Source: Botryotinia globosa
Taxonomy: Eukaryota > Ascomycota > Leotiomycetes > Helotiales > Sclerotiniaceae
Reading direction: 5' to 3'
Length of the DNA: 64,000 bases
Assembly (NCBI GenBank): GCA_014898425.1
Contig: RCSZ01000008.1
Location: 1,623,501-1,687,500 of the forward strand
How positions within the stretch are numbered: position 1 is the first letter of the stretch; each line of letters opens with the position of its first letter. The notes beneath the pieces are model-generated. The model had not been told where the DNA came from. It did no database searches and was given only the letters and a program-made list of their open reading frames with translations. Shown here in pieces: positions 10,741 through 22,783 of this stretch. Position numbers and translations under genes: made by a program.

Positions 10741-12364
10741 CCTGACATTTCCCTTGTTGCCAAGATTCAATTAAACAGTCGATGGTATTGTCCACATACG
10801 CGGTTGTGGGTGAAGTTGTTCATATTGATGGAGAATGAGATGAACTCAAAGGATACAAGACGGGAAGCAATCAGCATGGTGGCTCTTTACCGAAAATTGA
10901 TTGATCGAAGCTGACGGTCCTGCTTACAATCGGAGCTCGAATCCTGACGGTTTCCGACTCGAACATGAGATGATGAATTTTGTGTAGAATATCATTCGTG
11001 TTGGGAGACGAAGTAAAAACGACATATTCATCCTCATTCAGGGTTTCATTCTTTATTAACAATTTTTATGATGGGTATACTCCGTCGGTACCTTCTGGAA
11101 GAATTTCATCGTGCAGTGATCCAATAGATTAGTTTTACCTTCATTGAGTTAACCATATTAGTGGATTAGACGATTTTAATGCGATGAATGCGATTAATGC
11201 GATTAGATGAATCATAAATGACATGAAATTGACAGCATTTCAATTTTGGGGGGGTGTGGCTCTGGTGATGCATATTCATCTACTTAGAAGGAAGGTCCTA
11301 GCGATTAAGCCTTTAATAAGCCTTATCTGACAGGGTGATTCTACTCGAGTTTAAAGTTAGATAGTTGGAGGCTGCATGTGTTCTACGAGATGCAAGATGC
11401 AAGGTTTATTAGAGCCTCCTTTATTCTGCTCTGGATGTATGGATGTATAGATGTATGAATGTATGTATATATATATAGATGTATGAATGTATGTATGGAT
11501 GTACCTATACATGTATCTATGTATCTATGTATCTATGTATATATGTATATATGTATATATGTATATATGTATATATGTATATATATATATATACTATAGA
11601 TATACACTTTCAGCATGGCGAGCATGGCTGATCAAGTTCTGCTATATATCCTTACATTAGCCATCGTGCTAGCCCTAGCATTAGCTACTCCGTACATGTC
11701 TTTCTTAGGTGGTGGTGATGTGATATATCATATATAATAGATTCCACTTTTAGATGTCACGCTAAGTACCGAATTTGAACCATGGCATGGCTTGGGGTAC
11801 AAGGACATACATCCCCGGAACCAGGGTTACATACGGAAAGTTACGTCTCTTCATAGTCGTCACGACTCACAATTCACAAATATTGATTGAAAATACAGCT
11901 AAACAGCACAAGTAACCTTACAGTACCGATGTTCGATCTTATTTGCATTGCGAACAGTGGTCAGTGGTCAGGACTCAGTAGTCACTACTAGTCAGTACTA
12001 AGTAGTCAGTACCGTTGCCAATCTCCAGCCAGTCTTACTTCGTACATATTTTTTATCGGTAGCTCACCATAGTAGCGTTCCAGATCCACAAAAGCTTCAA
12101 ACTCTATTTTTGTTGCGTGTGCAAAGTGGGAGTAATAAGAGAGTAAGAGAAATTAGAATTCGATATTTTCATTTTGGGGATCTTCATCGCTTGCTCCAAT
12201 CGTTGGAAATTTGGCTTGAAATCCCACCTTTGATAAACATCGTTAACTTCTTAATCTCTTGCATCCACAATATCATTCATACATATCAAGCCTTCCCTCG
12301 AAAAAGTCACACTTCTGCACGCCGTTTTAGTCATTGATACAAAGTACATACGAAATTCGCCATC
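10741..12364. other. Intergenic with tetranucleotide repeats
   Basis: No coding sequence supported. Contains GATGAATGCGATTAATGCGATTAG-like short repeats (about 11177-11210), a long TATG/GTATA microsatellite (about 11430-11593) and a cluster of CAGT/TAGTCAGTA repeats (about 11950-12012). Confidence 0.5.
11430..11593. repeat. ATGTATGTATATATG microsatellite
   Basis: Compound simple repeat: GGATGTATA/GAATGTATG units, then (TATCTATG)n, then (TATATATG)n, then (TA)n. Typical slippage-prone intergenic DNA. Confidence 0.9.
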
Positions 12365-13770
12365 ATGTTCGGCTTTGATATTGTGGTTACGGAAACGACG
12401 GCCGTTGAGCTAGAAGTTGATCCCGCAGTTCGTGGCCTCCGGATTTCTTCAACTACATAAGATATATGCAGGACATACTGATGCTTTCAAGGTTGCCGAT
12501 ACATATTACTCCGATAGTGAAGAAGAATATGGCATGGAAACGACGAGAACATTTCACGAAGATAAAGATACAAGTAAGCCCTCTGTCTCATCCTCCGCAC
12601 ATAGCACGATGCAGGATATTAACTTAGCCCTCGTAGAATATAAATTACCTATCGATAAGGTAAGAGTTGTGCTCCAACTCGAGAAATGCCCTGGCTGAAA
12701 GATGTACTTTGCTAGTTCGAACAAGATAGATTAGGTTAGTAGATTCTAATCATATGTGTGTTTGCTTTGTTGTGCAGAAGCTCACTTTGGCCAGATCTTC
12801 AGCACCAGTTGCTGAAAGTTATGATGGATGGAAAAATATACTTACCACCTTTAAACCCAGAAGAGGTGAAGCATGTCCTAGAGTCAGTAAAGCTCATCAT
12901 TTTTTAGTCCCGTGATCCCCATCACTCAGCCTTATGTTGTGTCTTGCTACACTCAGATACATCATTGGAGGGTTCTTCATCTTAAAACTATCAATTACAG
13001 TTACTAACTTCTGCTTAGTGTTGGGACTGGACACGGGATATGGGCAGTTGAATTTGGTAAGTAATGTCAAGCTTGATTGTCGGAATGCAACGCTAACCGG
13101 AACAGCTACTGAGTACCCAAATACGCAAGTTATTGGAACTGACCTTAGCCCTTCAACGCGTGAAAGGTAAGTTCACTATTCAATGCTAGTGAGCTTTGGC
13201 TAATTATTTAACAGTAAACCCGAAAACTGCAAATTTGTCGTTGCTGATGCCGAGGAAGCATGGGACTTTCCACACAAATTTGATTTCGTCCACATGCGTG
13301 ATCTGATGATGTGTTTCAGCGACCAGAAAGAGGTCTTCAGATCGGCTTACAATGCCCTTGAGCCTGGCGGTTATTTCCAGATTCTTGATGCAAAACTCCC
13401 GCTAGGGTCCATTGACAACTCATTGGAAAGCAGTGGAATTGCAAGATGGTTCCAAGCATGTGTTGACGCGGGCGAGGCTGGCAGTAGACCTTGGACTAAT
13501 ATTCCAAAATACATGGAATGGTTGGAAGATATTGGGTTCGAAGAGGTAACAGAGACAGTCTACCACAATCCGATAAATGATTGGGCGATAGGAGCAAAAG
13601 AGAAGCAAATCGGTGCAATGATGCAAAAGGACATAAAGCTATTCTTGTATTCGAGCACACGGACTGTAGTAGAGGGATCGAACATGAATGAGGAAGAGGT
13701 CAAGGAATTACTTCTCAAAGCAAAGGAATCTGGGAGGGACAGGAATATTCACGCATATATTCCTCTGTGA
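12365..13770 (+). CDS. SAM-dependent methyltransferase (LaeA/TAM-like)
   Basis: Class-I SAM methyltransferase of the large fungal family related to LaeA and secondary-metabolism methyltransferases. Supported exons: up to 12573, 12637-12659 (23 nt), 12716-12734 (19 nt), 12795-12882, 13019-13056, 13106-13166, 13215-13770. Joining them restores the family core: SEEEYGMETTRTFHEDKDTKYKLP..., then EQDRLDLQHQLLKVM..GKIYLPPL, motif I LDVGTGHGIWAVEFATEYP, IGTDLSPS (motif II), FVVADAEEAWDFP (motif III), HMRDL and LEPGGYFQILD. The C-terminal part (RWFQACVDAG...YMEWLEDIGFEEVTE) is also typical. The first exon is uncertain. The ATG at 12365 opens FGFDIVVTETTAVELEVDP, and a short intron would then be needed before the DTYYSDSEEEY exon. 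The methylation substrate cannot be read from sequence. Confidence 0.82.
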
Positions 13771-16041
13771 GTTCTGATCATCACATAAATCATGCCATGC
13801 TAATCTTTGTAGTTATGTTGTCTGGGGTAGAAAGCCCTTTCCGAGCGAATCTTGAACAATCGCAGGATTTCTTTCCGGGGGAACTGGACCATGGGTGGGG
13901 ATTTTCAAAAGCGCATAAAGAATGATTATTCTTCATACTTATTTCTACCAGTACTAGAATATTCAATTGGTTCTACATTACGATACCAAAAATACACTAT
14001 TTATTTATTAGCTTCTGTTTCTCTACGTCAGATTGATCTTTCGTGCCCTGTTTGACAGAATTGCCGCGATGTGTATCATCGTACGACGGTGGTGTCACTA
14101 ACGCGTCTACGGTGATACCAACGAATGACGTTGTGGGTGATCTATCCCTCCAATATAACCTCGTTTGATCGAAATCGAAGTCATTGAAATGGGGCAACGG
14201 GCACCAGTTGAGATCCCCAATCAGTCGGGCTCAAGCACACTTCCACGACATGCGTCAGCCATATCTAACATTACATCCAGAGCCAACAGTTGTATGAAGT
14301 TTGAACAACGCACTGCTTCAAAATTCGGAAATCAAACGATTCACCCGCCGTCTACACATCATAAATACAGCTTCAATTTCTCGGGAGATTCACTTGGATG
14401 TGCTCCAAGACATACGTCACGTGGCAATTTCCACCGCCCAGCATCGCCCAGCATTGCCAAGTTTGAATACGGGAGAACACAAAGTCAAACAAATGTTAGA
14501 AGTCGTCTGATTACCTAGAGCTTCTATAAAAGACTTCTAGAAGATGAAAGCGCGAATCCCGTCGTGCGTATAGCTCTTAGCTCCCGAAGCGCAGGGCCGT
14601 GCTAATGGACGTGGACGTGGGCTCGGATCATTCAAGACTACGGAGCATTTAGGCGCTGATGACACGAGCACACGAAGCCCGAAATATCGCGATTCGAGCT
14701 CTTTGGCTTGCATCTACTTATACCATATTAGTATACTAAGTTAGATAATTGGAGCCTTCGTGTGTTGTATCGAGCCACCGCCTCTATTGCCCAAAGAACG
14801 AAGATAGTGGACTTGAGTTTTGAGGAATTGCAGCTCTTGATAGCGGTCTCGAATGGGGGAGCTGGACTAATTCCAAATTTCACCTTACAAATAAGCATTC
14901 CGAAAGATAGCATCGCCAAAAAAATACTCCCAAATCACAACAGACGTCATTGAAAATGCCATCTCATGAAATATACCTCTTCCATTTCCTCTCTTTCTCT
15001 TTCGGTTTCGGTCTTCGCGTTTGACAAACAATCCGAGTAGTAGTAGTGTGTATCTGAGTATCAATTGATCGGACAACCCCACAGGATGGTGTGGGCGTTT
15101 GACCCAAAAACCATAGAGAGAAGGTCTTGATACATGAAACATTGATTAGCTTGATTATTGGATGATAGACATGGGAATGGACCCATGCACGGACTATGAT
15201 CGACCCCCGCTAACTTCTATCTTTGACCCTATTGTACATGGAAAATGGAGTTTTATTTTGTTTTTATTCTTTTTATTCAGTACACGACATTGACAGTTGT
15301 ATACTCTTTTCTAGTCTACAGATGGTCAGTCTATGGATATCCAATGACCAAATTATCGCGTTCACGTCGATGAAGGGGCTTTTGCAAGGTAACCGAGGTC
15401 AGATGTGCAGGATGGAAAAGCCGAGCTGAGTACATCTTGTACGAAGTATTATCACTTCCCCCAGCAACAATATGCCATGGCTTATTGACTGGAATCTCAC
15501 CTCACCATTTATCTATCAATTCATCAATTTGAAGCTGGAAGTCCGTAAACTACTTCACTATTTCGGCATGGCGGCACAACGTCAAATCTCGGATCCGCTA
15601 CATCAGCCGCAAAACCATCCAAACTTTGACACAACAAGCCGTGCTATTCTTCGCATCGCATATGTATCAGCAAGTCCAGCACGATCATCGCTGTTCGACG
15701 GACTCTTTCTAATATATGCAGGAAATTATAGTCTTATTCGGAAGCTCGCTTCTCACGGACTTCGAATAGAGCGAGATCAGATATGGAAAGTGTCAATCCT
15801 TGTGTTTGCGCATTGAGGTGACGGCTTACCTTAGGTCTGCTTTGACTTCACTTGACTTGTGTTGTTGGTATTTTTAGCTGCACAGAAATGATATATAGAG
15901 ACTGTAAGTTCTCAGGAAGTAGAATCTTTATTATCACCATCTTTACTTCATTGTTTTCTGCTTTAATCTTGCAATACTCTTAATACCCATTTCATCCACG
16001 TACTTTTCTCACCAAACAAACCTTCCAAAACATCACCCAAA
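13771..16041. other. Long intergenic region
   Basis: 2.3 kb without a supported gene. Several 60-110-codon frames exist on both strands but none has family motifs, splice partners or coding composition. The CT-rich segment about 15940-16041 is the likely promoter/5' UTR of the following reductase. Confidence 0.45.
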
Positions 16042-17022
16042 ATGTCTTCTACAAACGGATCAAACGGAGCCACCAATGGCAATAAGGAGAAGATCGATTA
16101 CACCAAGGTCCCAGGTCCTCTCGGTCTTGAGAGCGCCAGCTTGAAGGGCAAAGTTGCTTTGGTTACTGGATCAGGTACGTGATCTTACTCTTCCTTCTCA
16201 ATTTCCATTCTAACATTACAAACCAGGTCGTGGTATCGGTGCCGAAATGGCCTGTGAGCTCGGTCGTCGCGGCGCAAAAGTTATTGTAAACTACGCCAAC
16301 TCCGATGCCGCTGCCCAAGAGGTCGTCAACACTATCAAGAAGGCCGGTTCCGAGGCAGTTGCCCTACAAGGAAATGTTTCCGTCGTTTCTGATATCATCA
16401 ACCTTTTTTCTGAAGCCAAAAAGCAATGGGGTAAACTCGACATTGTTTGCTCCAACTCTGGTGTCGTTACCTTCGGACATATCAAGGATGTTACCGAGGA
16501 GGAATACGACCGTGTCATGAACATCAACACCAGAGGTCAATTCTTCGTTGCCAGAGAGGCTTACAAAAATTTGGAAGTTGGAGGTCGTTTGATCATGATG
16601 GGTTCCATCACTGGTCAAGCTAAGGGTGTTCCTCAACACACTGTCTACTCTGGTTCCAAGGGTGCTATTGAGACTTTCGTCCGCTGCATGGCTATTGGTA
16701 TGTTTATCTCCTGTCTCTTCTCCCACGCAACAAGCACCGTACTAACAATCCTTTAGACTTTGGTGACAAGAAGATTACCGTCAACTGCATTGCTCCAGGT
16801 GGAATCCGTACCGACATGTACCACAAGGTTTGCCGTGAATACATTCCAAACGGCGCCAACCTTAACGACGATGAAGTCGATGAGTATGCCGCTACCTGGT
16901 CGCCACTCCACAGAGTCGGTCTCCCCATCGATATTGCCAGAGTCGTTTGCTTCTTGGCGAGTCAAGATGGTGAGTGGGTTAACGGAAAGGTCATTGGTAT
17001 TGATGGTGCGGCGATGATGTAA
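16042..17022 (+). CDS. Tri/tetrahydroxynaphthalene reductase (SDR)
   Basis: NADPH-dependent short-chain dehydrogenase of the 1,3,8-tri-/1,3,6,8-tetrahydroxynaphthalene reductase type (Brn/THR family), which acts in DHN-melanin synthesis. Exons: 16042-16174, 16227-16697, 16757-17022 (289 aa). The cofactor fingerprint GSGRGIG sits at the exon 1/2 junction, where the family usually has GAGRGIG. Also seen are [16 protein letters not shown] (NADP-type Arg/Asn), [28 protein letters not shown], the catalytic Ser in GSITGQAK, Tyr and Lys in [18 protein letters not shown], and the tail [33 protein letters not shown]. Versicolorin-reductase-type enzymes are close relatives, but the [12 protein letters not shown] insertion and tail fit naphthol reductases better. 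No polyketide synthase or scytalone dehydratase lies beside it here, so any pathway partners are elsewhere. Fungi of this group often have two paralogues; I cannot tell which this is. Confidence 0.9.
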
Positions 17023-17543
17023 TGGGTGATGGGATGGACTTTTGGGGGAGTTTCTTGAGATACTTTGAAGCGCTTAACTATAGTTAATTGATACGGAAAA
17101 CGGAAAATAGAACTTTTATACCTTTTTTAATTTTGATATCACTTGCTGTTGTATGTGTTATGCGTGATTTCTAACGATAAATATGGAGTACTTGTTGACT
17201 CGTCTAATAGTAGATCCAGTGAAGGGGGATCGAATGTCCATTTTTCGAGGGCAATTCGCGTTTATGTACATCAATCATCATTATAGAGGCTATTCCCATT
17301 TGCAAGGAGACATGAGGAATGCCAGAGTCTACTTGGAGAACTGGACGGTTATTCGCGGAATATTATGGGGGATGAAATGTTAGTTGTCTCTTCACTATTG
17401 GCTGGTCCGAACCAGAACGCAGTCGGCTAAACGTCGGCCCATATATCGAGCTCTCCCCGCACAATTCCCCAGATGAATCATCAAGCTCGACCTCAAAGAT
17501 AAAACCACCAGTGATAAGTAAATTGAACAATGCAACTTTATTC
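17023..17543. other. Intergenic
   Basis: 521 bp between two same-strand genes. No coding sequence seen; it should contain the reductase 3' UTR and the lyase promoter. Confidence 0.5.
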
Positions 17544-18731
17544 ATGATGTTATCACGGCGCATATTTCGATGCCGAAATGCTAGTCTACAGCTTCGTCAA
17601 TTGCGACATCTCGCAACAGCAGTCGATCCTTTGGTAGGCGAAACAAATGGGAATCAACAACATGGTGACAATCGGGTGAAATTAGTGGAAGTTGGACCCC
17701 GAGATGGTTTACAGAACGAGAAAACAATTATACCTTTAGCAACGAAAATCAGGTTGATTGACAGGCTTGCAAAGACGGGCTTGCAGGATATCGAAGCTGG
17801 TTCTTTCGTTGCGCCAAAATGGGTGCCACAGGTAAGTTGGGAGTCTTGAAAGCTGCATTAACAGTGACTGACTATAGGATGTTGGCAGATGGCAGATGCG
17901 AGTGAGATTCTCGAACATGTTCTGCAAAAAAATAATCAATCGACCAGTCCACTCAGATACTCCTTCCTAGCGCCCAATAGGAAGGGTCTTGACAAAGCCC
18001 TGAATATATTGTCTCAAAACCGAAATGCATACAACACTGCCGACGTTCCTCTTGCTGATGGTCCGGAGAAACTCAAGTCGTCTCCCAACAAGCCATATAT
18101 TGAGATGGCCGTTTTTGCAGCAGCAACCGAGTCATTTTCACAAAAGAACCTTAATTGTGACATCGCTACATCATTAAAACGATTTGAAGAAGTCATACAA
18201 GGTGCAAAGGCAGCTGGAATGCGAGTTCGCGCCTACATATCAGTTGTGCTGGGCTGTCCATTCGAAGGCGACAATGTAGATCCCCACCGAGTGGCGGAAA
18301 TAGCGACAGAATTATTGGAAATGGGAGCGGATGAGATTGATCTCGGAGACACGACTGGAATGGGTACAGGACCTAAGACTCAAAAACTTTTACGTACAAT
18401 GCAATCAGCGGGAATACTGAATGAGGATATCGCGATGCACTTTCATGATACATATGGACAGGCGCTGATCAACACTGTGGTGAGCTTGGAGCATGGTATC
18501 AGAACTTTCGATAGTAGTGTAGGGGGGCTAGGTGGGTGTCCGTATAGTCCTGGGGCCACTGGAAATGTAGCCACAGAAGATATGGTTTACTTATTAGAGA
18601 GTATGGGGATGCAGACTGGTGTTGATTTAGATGCATTGGCTGATATTGGACAATGGATTACGGGGGAAATTGGGAAGCCGAATGCAAGTAGCGTTGGAAA
18701 GGCAGTGATTGGTGCAAGAAGCCGTAAATAA
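17544..18731 (+). CDS. Hydroxymethylglutaryl-CoA lyase, mitochondrial
   Basis: Splits HMG-CoA into acetyl-CoA and acetoacetate, the last step of leucine breakdown. Exons 17544-17831 and 17889-18731 (376 aa), with one 57-nt intron placed between Gln and Met-Ala-Asp. The N-terminus [26 protein letters not shown] is a clear mitochondrial leader. Catalytic landmarks are [12 protein letters not shown] (the Arg-Asp pair binding metal and substrate), [39 protein letters not shown] (metal-binding His pair) and the HMG-CoA lyase signature [25 protein letters not shown] with the active-site Cys. No peroxisomal signal: it ends GARSRK. Confidence 0.95.
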
Positions 18732-19242
18732 TATCCATAAGTAACGCGATGGATACCTTCAGAAGGGTCAGAACTGTATATGACAAATTGAGATGGATGA
18801 CTGGCGTTCGGTGGGAATTGGGGAGAACGGAGCATGATTGTGGAATAGTGTATGTATAGCATTGCTTACTGTCATGCGACTTCCGGAGTGATCTAACGAC
18901 CTCAAATGAATCTACATAGTCTTACTGCGTACTTTGAAATGCTTTTTCACTGATTCTTTAAACCATATCAAGAGAGAACTTGGCACTTCGACTTGCCGCC
19001 AGGAGCGAATTCATCACGTGATATCGGTCAACCTTGTCGCTTATCGCAATTGCCTCGATTCAAACAAGCTAATAATAAGCTCCACTCTGAAGCATCTCAA
19101 GCTCTCCAACCTCTCAAACAAACCAAGCTCGTCATCTACGAAACCAACCAGCATAACAATCGCTGGAGCTTCTTATGAGCTGAAGCATATTCTCCAATTT
19201 TCTTTTTCACAACTCAGATAAATCGCACACCAGATCGCCACA
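18732..19242. other. Intergenic
   Basis: 511 bp between the lyase and the V-ATPase gene. No gene seen; it presumably carries a 3' UTR and the vma2 promoter. Confidence 0.5.
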
Positions 19243-21121
19243 ATGGGAGATCCAAGAGAGTCGTCGTCGTACAGTGTTACGCCTCGAATCAGGTATAACA
19301 CTATCGGTGGTATCAATGGTCCCTTGGTTATTTTGGAGAATGTAAGTGTGGAAGAAGATGGATAGGGGGTCTTTGAGCGTTCTCTGATAATATCGCAGGT
19401 CAAATTCCCAAGATACAATGAGATCGTTAGCTTGACGCTACCTGATGGTACACAGAGGTCAGGACAAGTGTTGGAAGCTAGAGGTGTGTGGTATTTGTGC
19501 CATTGATCATGCTGAACTACTTGCTAATTCTATAAATCTACAGGTGATCGAGCAGTTGTCCAAGTACGAAATTGAGAATTCGACGTAAACCAACACTTTA
19601 TACTAACCAGCGGCTAGGTTTTCGAGGGCACTCACGGCATCGATGTGAAGAAGGTATAGCAAGGCTCTACACGCAATACCTGCGACTGTTGCTAATGTCT
19701 TGATAGTCTACCGTTGAGTTCACAGGAAAAAGTCTCAAACTCGGTGTTTCCGAGGATATGTTGGGTCGGATTTTCGATGGATCTGGAAGAGCGATTGATA
19801 AGGGACCAAAGGTGTTGGCAGAAGATTATTTGGACATCAACGGAAGTCCTATCAATCCATATTCAAGAGTAAGACAAGCAGGTTGGATTTCGCATTCTTG
19901 ACTAATTTATATTAGGTATACCCCGAAGAGATGATTTCAACTGGTATCTCTGCCATCGATACGATGAACTCCATTGCTCGTGGACAAAAGATCCCTATTT
20001 TCTCTGCTTCAGGTTTACCGCATAACGAAATTGCCGCTCAAATTTGTAGACAAGCTGGTTTGGTACAGAAACAAGGTGTCACAAACAAAGGCACCCACGA
20101 TGGACATGAGGAGAACTTCTCCATTGTTTTCGCAGCTATGGGTGTCAACTTGGAAACTGCGCGTTTCTTCACCCGGGATTTCGAAGAGAACGGAAGTCTT
20201 GAGCGTGTCACTCTCTTCTTGAATTTGGCTAACGATCCTACGTAAGTCCTATATATCATTCTGACACTGTAGACCACCAGACTAATACTCCACAGGATTG
20301 AACGTATCATTACTCCTCGTCTTGCCCTTACCACCGCCGAATACTACGCCTACCAATTGGAGAAGCATTGTTTGGTTATTCTTACTGATTTGACCGCATA
20401 CTGTGATGCCCTTCGTGAGGTTTCAGCTGCACGGGAAGAAGTCCCAGGTCGTCGTGGTTACCCAGGTTACATGTACACGGATTTGTCCACCATTTATGAA
20501 CGTGCTGGTCGTGTCCAAGGTCGAAACGGATCCATTACTCAAATTCCTATCTTGACTATGCCTAACGACGATATTACTCACCCTATTCCCGATTTGACTG
20601 GTTATATTACTGAGGGACAAATTTTCATCGATCGCCAATTATACAACCGTGGTATTTACCCGCCTATCAACGTTTTGCCGTCACTCTCTCGTCTTATGAA
20701 GTCTGCTATCGGAGAGAAGCTCACTAGAAAGGATCATGGTGATGTTTCCAACCAGTTGTACGCTAAGTATGCCATTGGTCGTGATGCAGCATCAATGAAG
20801 GCTGTCGTTGGTGAAGAGGCTTTGTCTTCAGAGGATAAGCTATCTTTGGAGTTCTTGGAGAAATTCGAGCGTACTTTCATTTCACAATCTGCCTATGAAT
20901 CCAGAACCATTTATGAGTCTCTCGATCAAGCATGGAGCTTACTCCGCATTTACCCCAAGGAATTGCTCAACCGCATCCCACAAAAGATTTTGGCCGAGTT
21001 TTACCAACGATCTGCAGCTGACCGCAAGGGCAAGGGACGTGCTAGCAACAAGGATACAACGGACAACAGTGAGGAAGGAAAGGCGAAAGATGGGCAAGAG
21101 GAGAATTTGATTGATGCATGA
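19243..21121 (+). CDS. vma2: V-type ATPase subunit B
   Basis: Non-catalytic nucleotide-binding B subunit of the V1 sector of the vacuolar H+-ATPase, which acidifies vacuole and endosomes. Seven exons: 19243-19341, 19399-19483, 19544-19563 (20 nt), 19618-19653, 19707-19868, 19916-20241, 20296-21121; joined they give 517 aa, the usual length. Conserved blocks: [128 protein letters not shown], the [18 protein letters not shown] signature, and [38 protein letters not shown]. It lacks a Walker-A lysine loop, as expected for B subunits. The C-terminal tail is charged and disordered. Intron density at the 5' end is typical for fungal vma2 genes. Confidence 0.97.
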
Positions 21122-22783
21122 GCATGAATATGCTGGGCGGGAAGCTGTAGTGGAGGGTTAGTTCAGAAGTGTGTAAGAGCGTGTTTAGTATTGTCAAATA
21201 CATCTCTCGGAAATCCTTTGCTTTGAAATCGAGCGCGCTTGTGTAGATATTATAAAGAACGGAAATTGAAGTGGCGGGCAACAATGAATCTTTTAGCATA
21301 CTTGTCCATTTTGATACGTGTATAGCTTATGTAGAACTTACTGCAGTATGGTAACCAAAGTTCACTCGTCTCGTCCATCATTTCAATTATCACGTAAGCC
21401 AGTGTGGTACGACGCTCATGCGATACCACATCAATAACAAGTATATGAACGCATACCTGCCTGCATATCTAGGTACATGGCACATGGAGTACAAATTGTT
21501 GGATCGCGCTGGCCTATCGGTCAGAAGATTTTCCGTGGAGAGTAGAAATTAAAGATGGGTGCGTAGGTAGTTTATGCGCGCGAATAGTACAGGGGAAAGC
21601 TTCGGGTCACTAACATACCAAACGCATATGTCAACGGAATGCTGGCCATTCAGATATACGGATGAAGGCTTCTCTCCGTATAATCTAATGATTGTTGGTA
21701 ACTGGAGTGATCTGGGGTCCCCAGTATCTCGATACAAGGTTGGGGCAAACCCCGCATTCTGTATTAGTACCGAGGATGACCAGTACATACTTAAGCAGCA
21801 CAAAGATGGCGGGAGGAAGTTTATTAAACGCGCCACTCACAATCTTGGAATTGGGACGTCGTGGAATTTAGAATTGGGATGGGCAGGAACAAGGAGAACG
21901 AGTCAAGCTTTTACGTGAGGATTTCAAGGTAAGCCAAGGATTGTACCTGGATTCATTTATATCATAACATGGCTAAACAGGAACTTGTTCATGTATCGAG
22001 AATTCGGGATCCGGGGAAAGGATTTATAGCAGCAGGCTGGGAAGGTCGGAGAGAGGAAAGTATAAACGGTTAGTCCTACTACGTCTGTCTATTCACCGAC
22101 AAGCCTGCAGTACAAGGTGAGCGATGATACCCCCGCATCATTTGATCGGAGGAAACGGTGAATTAACGAATTGAATGAAAGGAACGAAGACGTGGATTGT
22201 CTAGGATTAGCTTTCACTGCATGCTAGTCTATGGAGACAAATGCAGTGTTATGGATGAGTCGATGTAGGTAGATGTAGTTAGATGCATGCGGGGCAGTCG
22301 TATAGCTGGGGTATCAATGCGATATAAGAGTCGTAGTTCCCCTTTGTATCTCAGGAGAAGTTGTCAAACAATTGCTTCGTTTGCTTTGTTCGGAAACTTA
22401 TGTGATTGTTGATTGTTCGTGGATTGACGTGCGATATCTAGTACGCCGACGCAACGCTTCGAGAAAGAATCCTGTGCACGGTAGACGTCGGGTCAATTGA
22501 GAATATCGTCAAGTGGAAGCTTCTTCGATCATTCACTCCTGAGATTGCTGAACGATCGGATGATCAGTATACCCCAGAAACCCCGACTTTTGAATTCACT
22601 GTGGAGACGGCGATCTAAGGCTTAATCAACGTAGTCTGATATTCCTAACCCTCACCCACCCCCCGAACACAACATCGTCTTTTACATCACCAAAGTCACT
22701 CGTCCATCGCAGCGACACCACTTCTAAGCTTTTACTTCCACTTCTAATTGAACAGTTGTTTTCAAGTAAAACAACTCTACAAA
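21122..22783. other. Intergenic
   Basis: 1.66 kb with one 114-codon plus-strand frame (21574-21918) that shows no motif and has a similar-size open frame opposite it. I treat it as non-coding. A CT-rich, C-rich segment about 22640-22740 is likely promoter for the epimerase gene. Confidence 0.4.

Noticed and set aside
14165..14518. 117-codon plus-strand frame
   Set aside because: No recognisable features, a second frame overlaps it, and there is no supporting intron or start context.
21549..21918. Opposed 95- and 114-codon frames downstream of vma2
   Set aside because: Neither has family motifs; overlapping antisense frames of equal length suggest chance.
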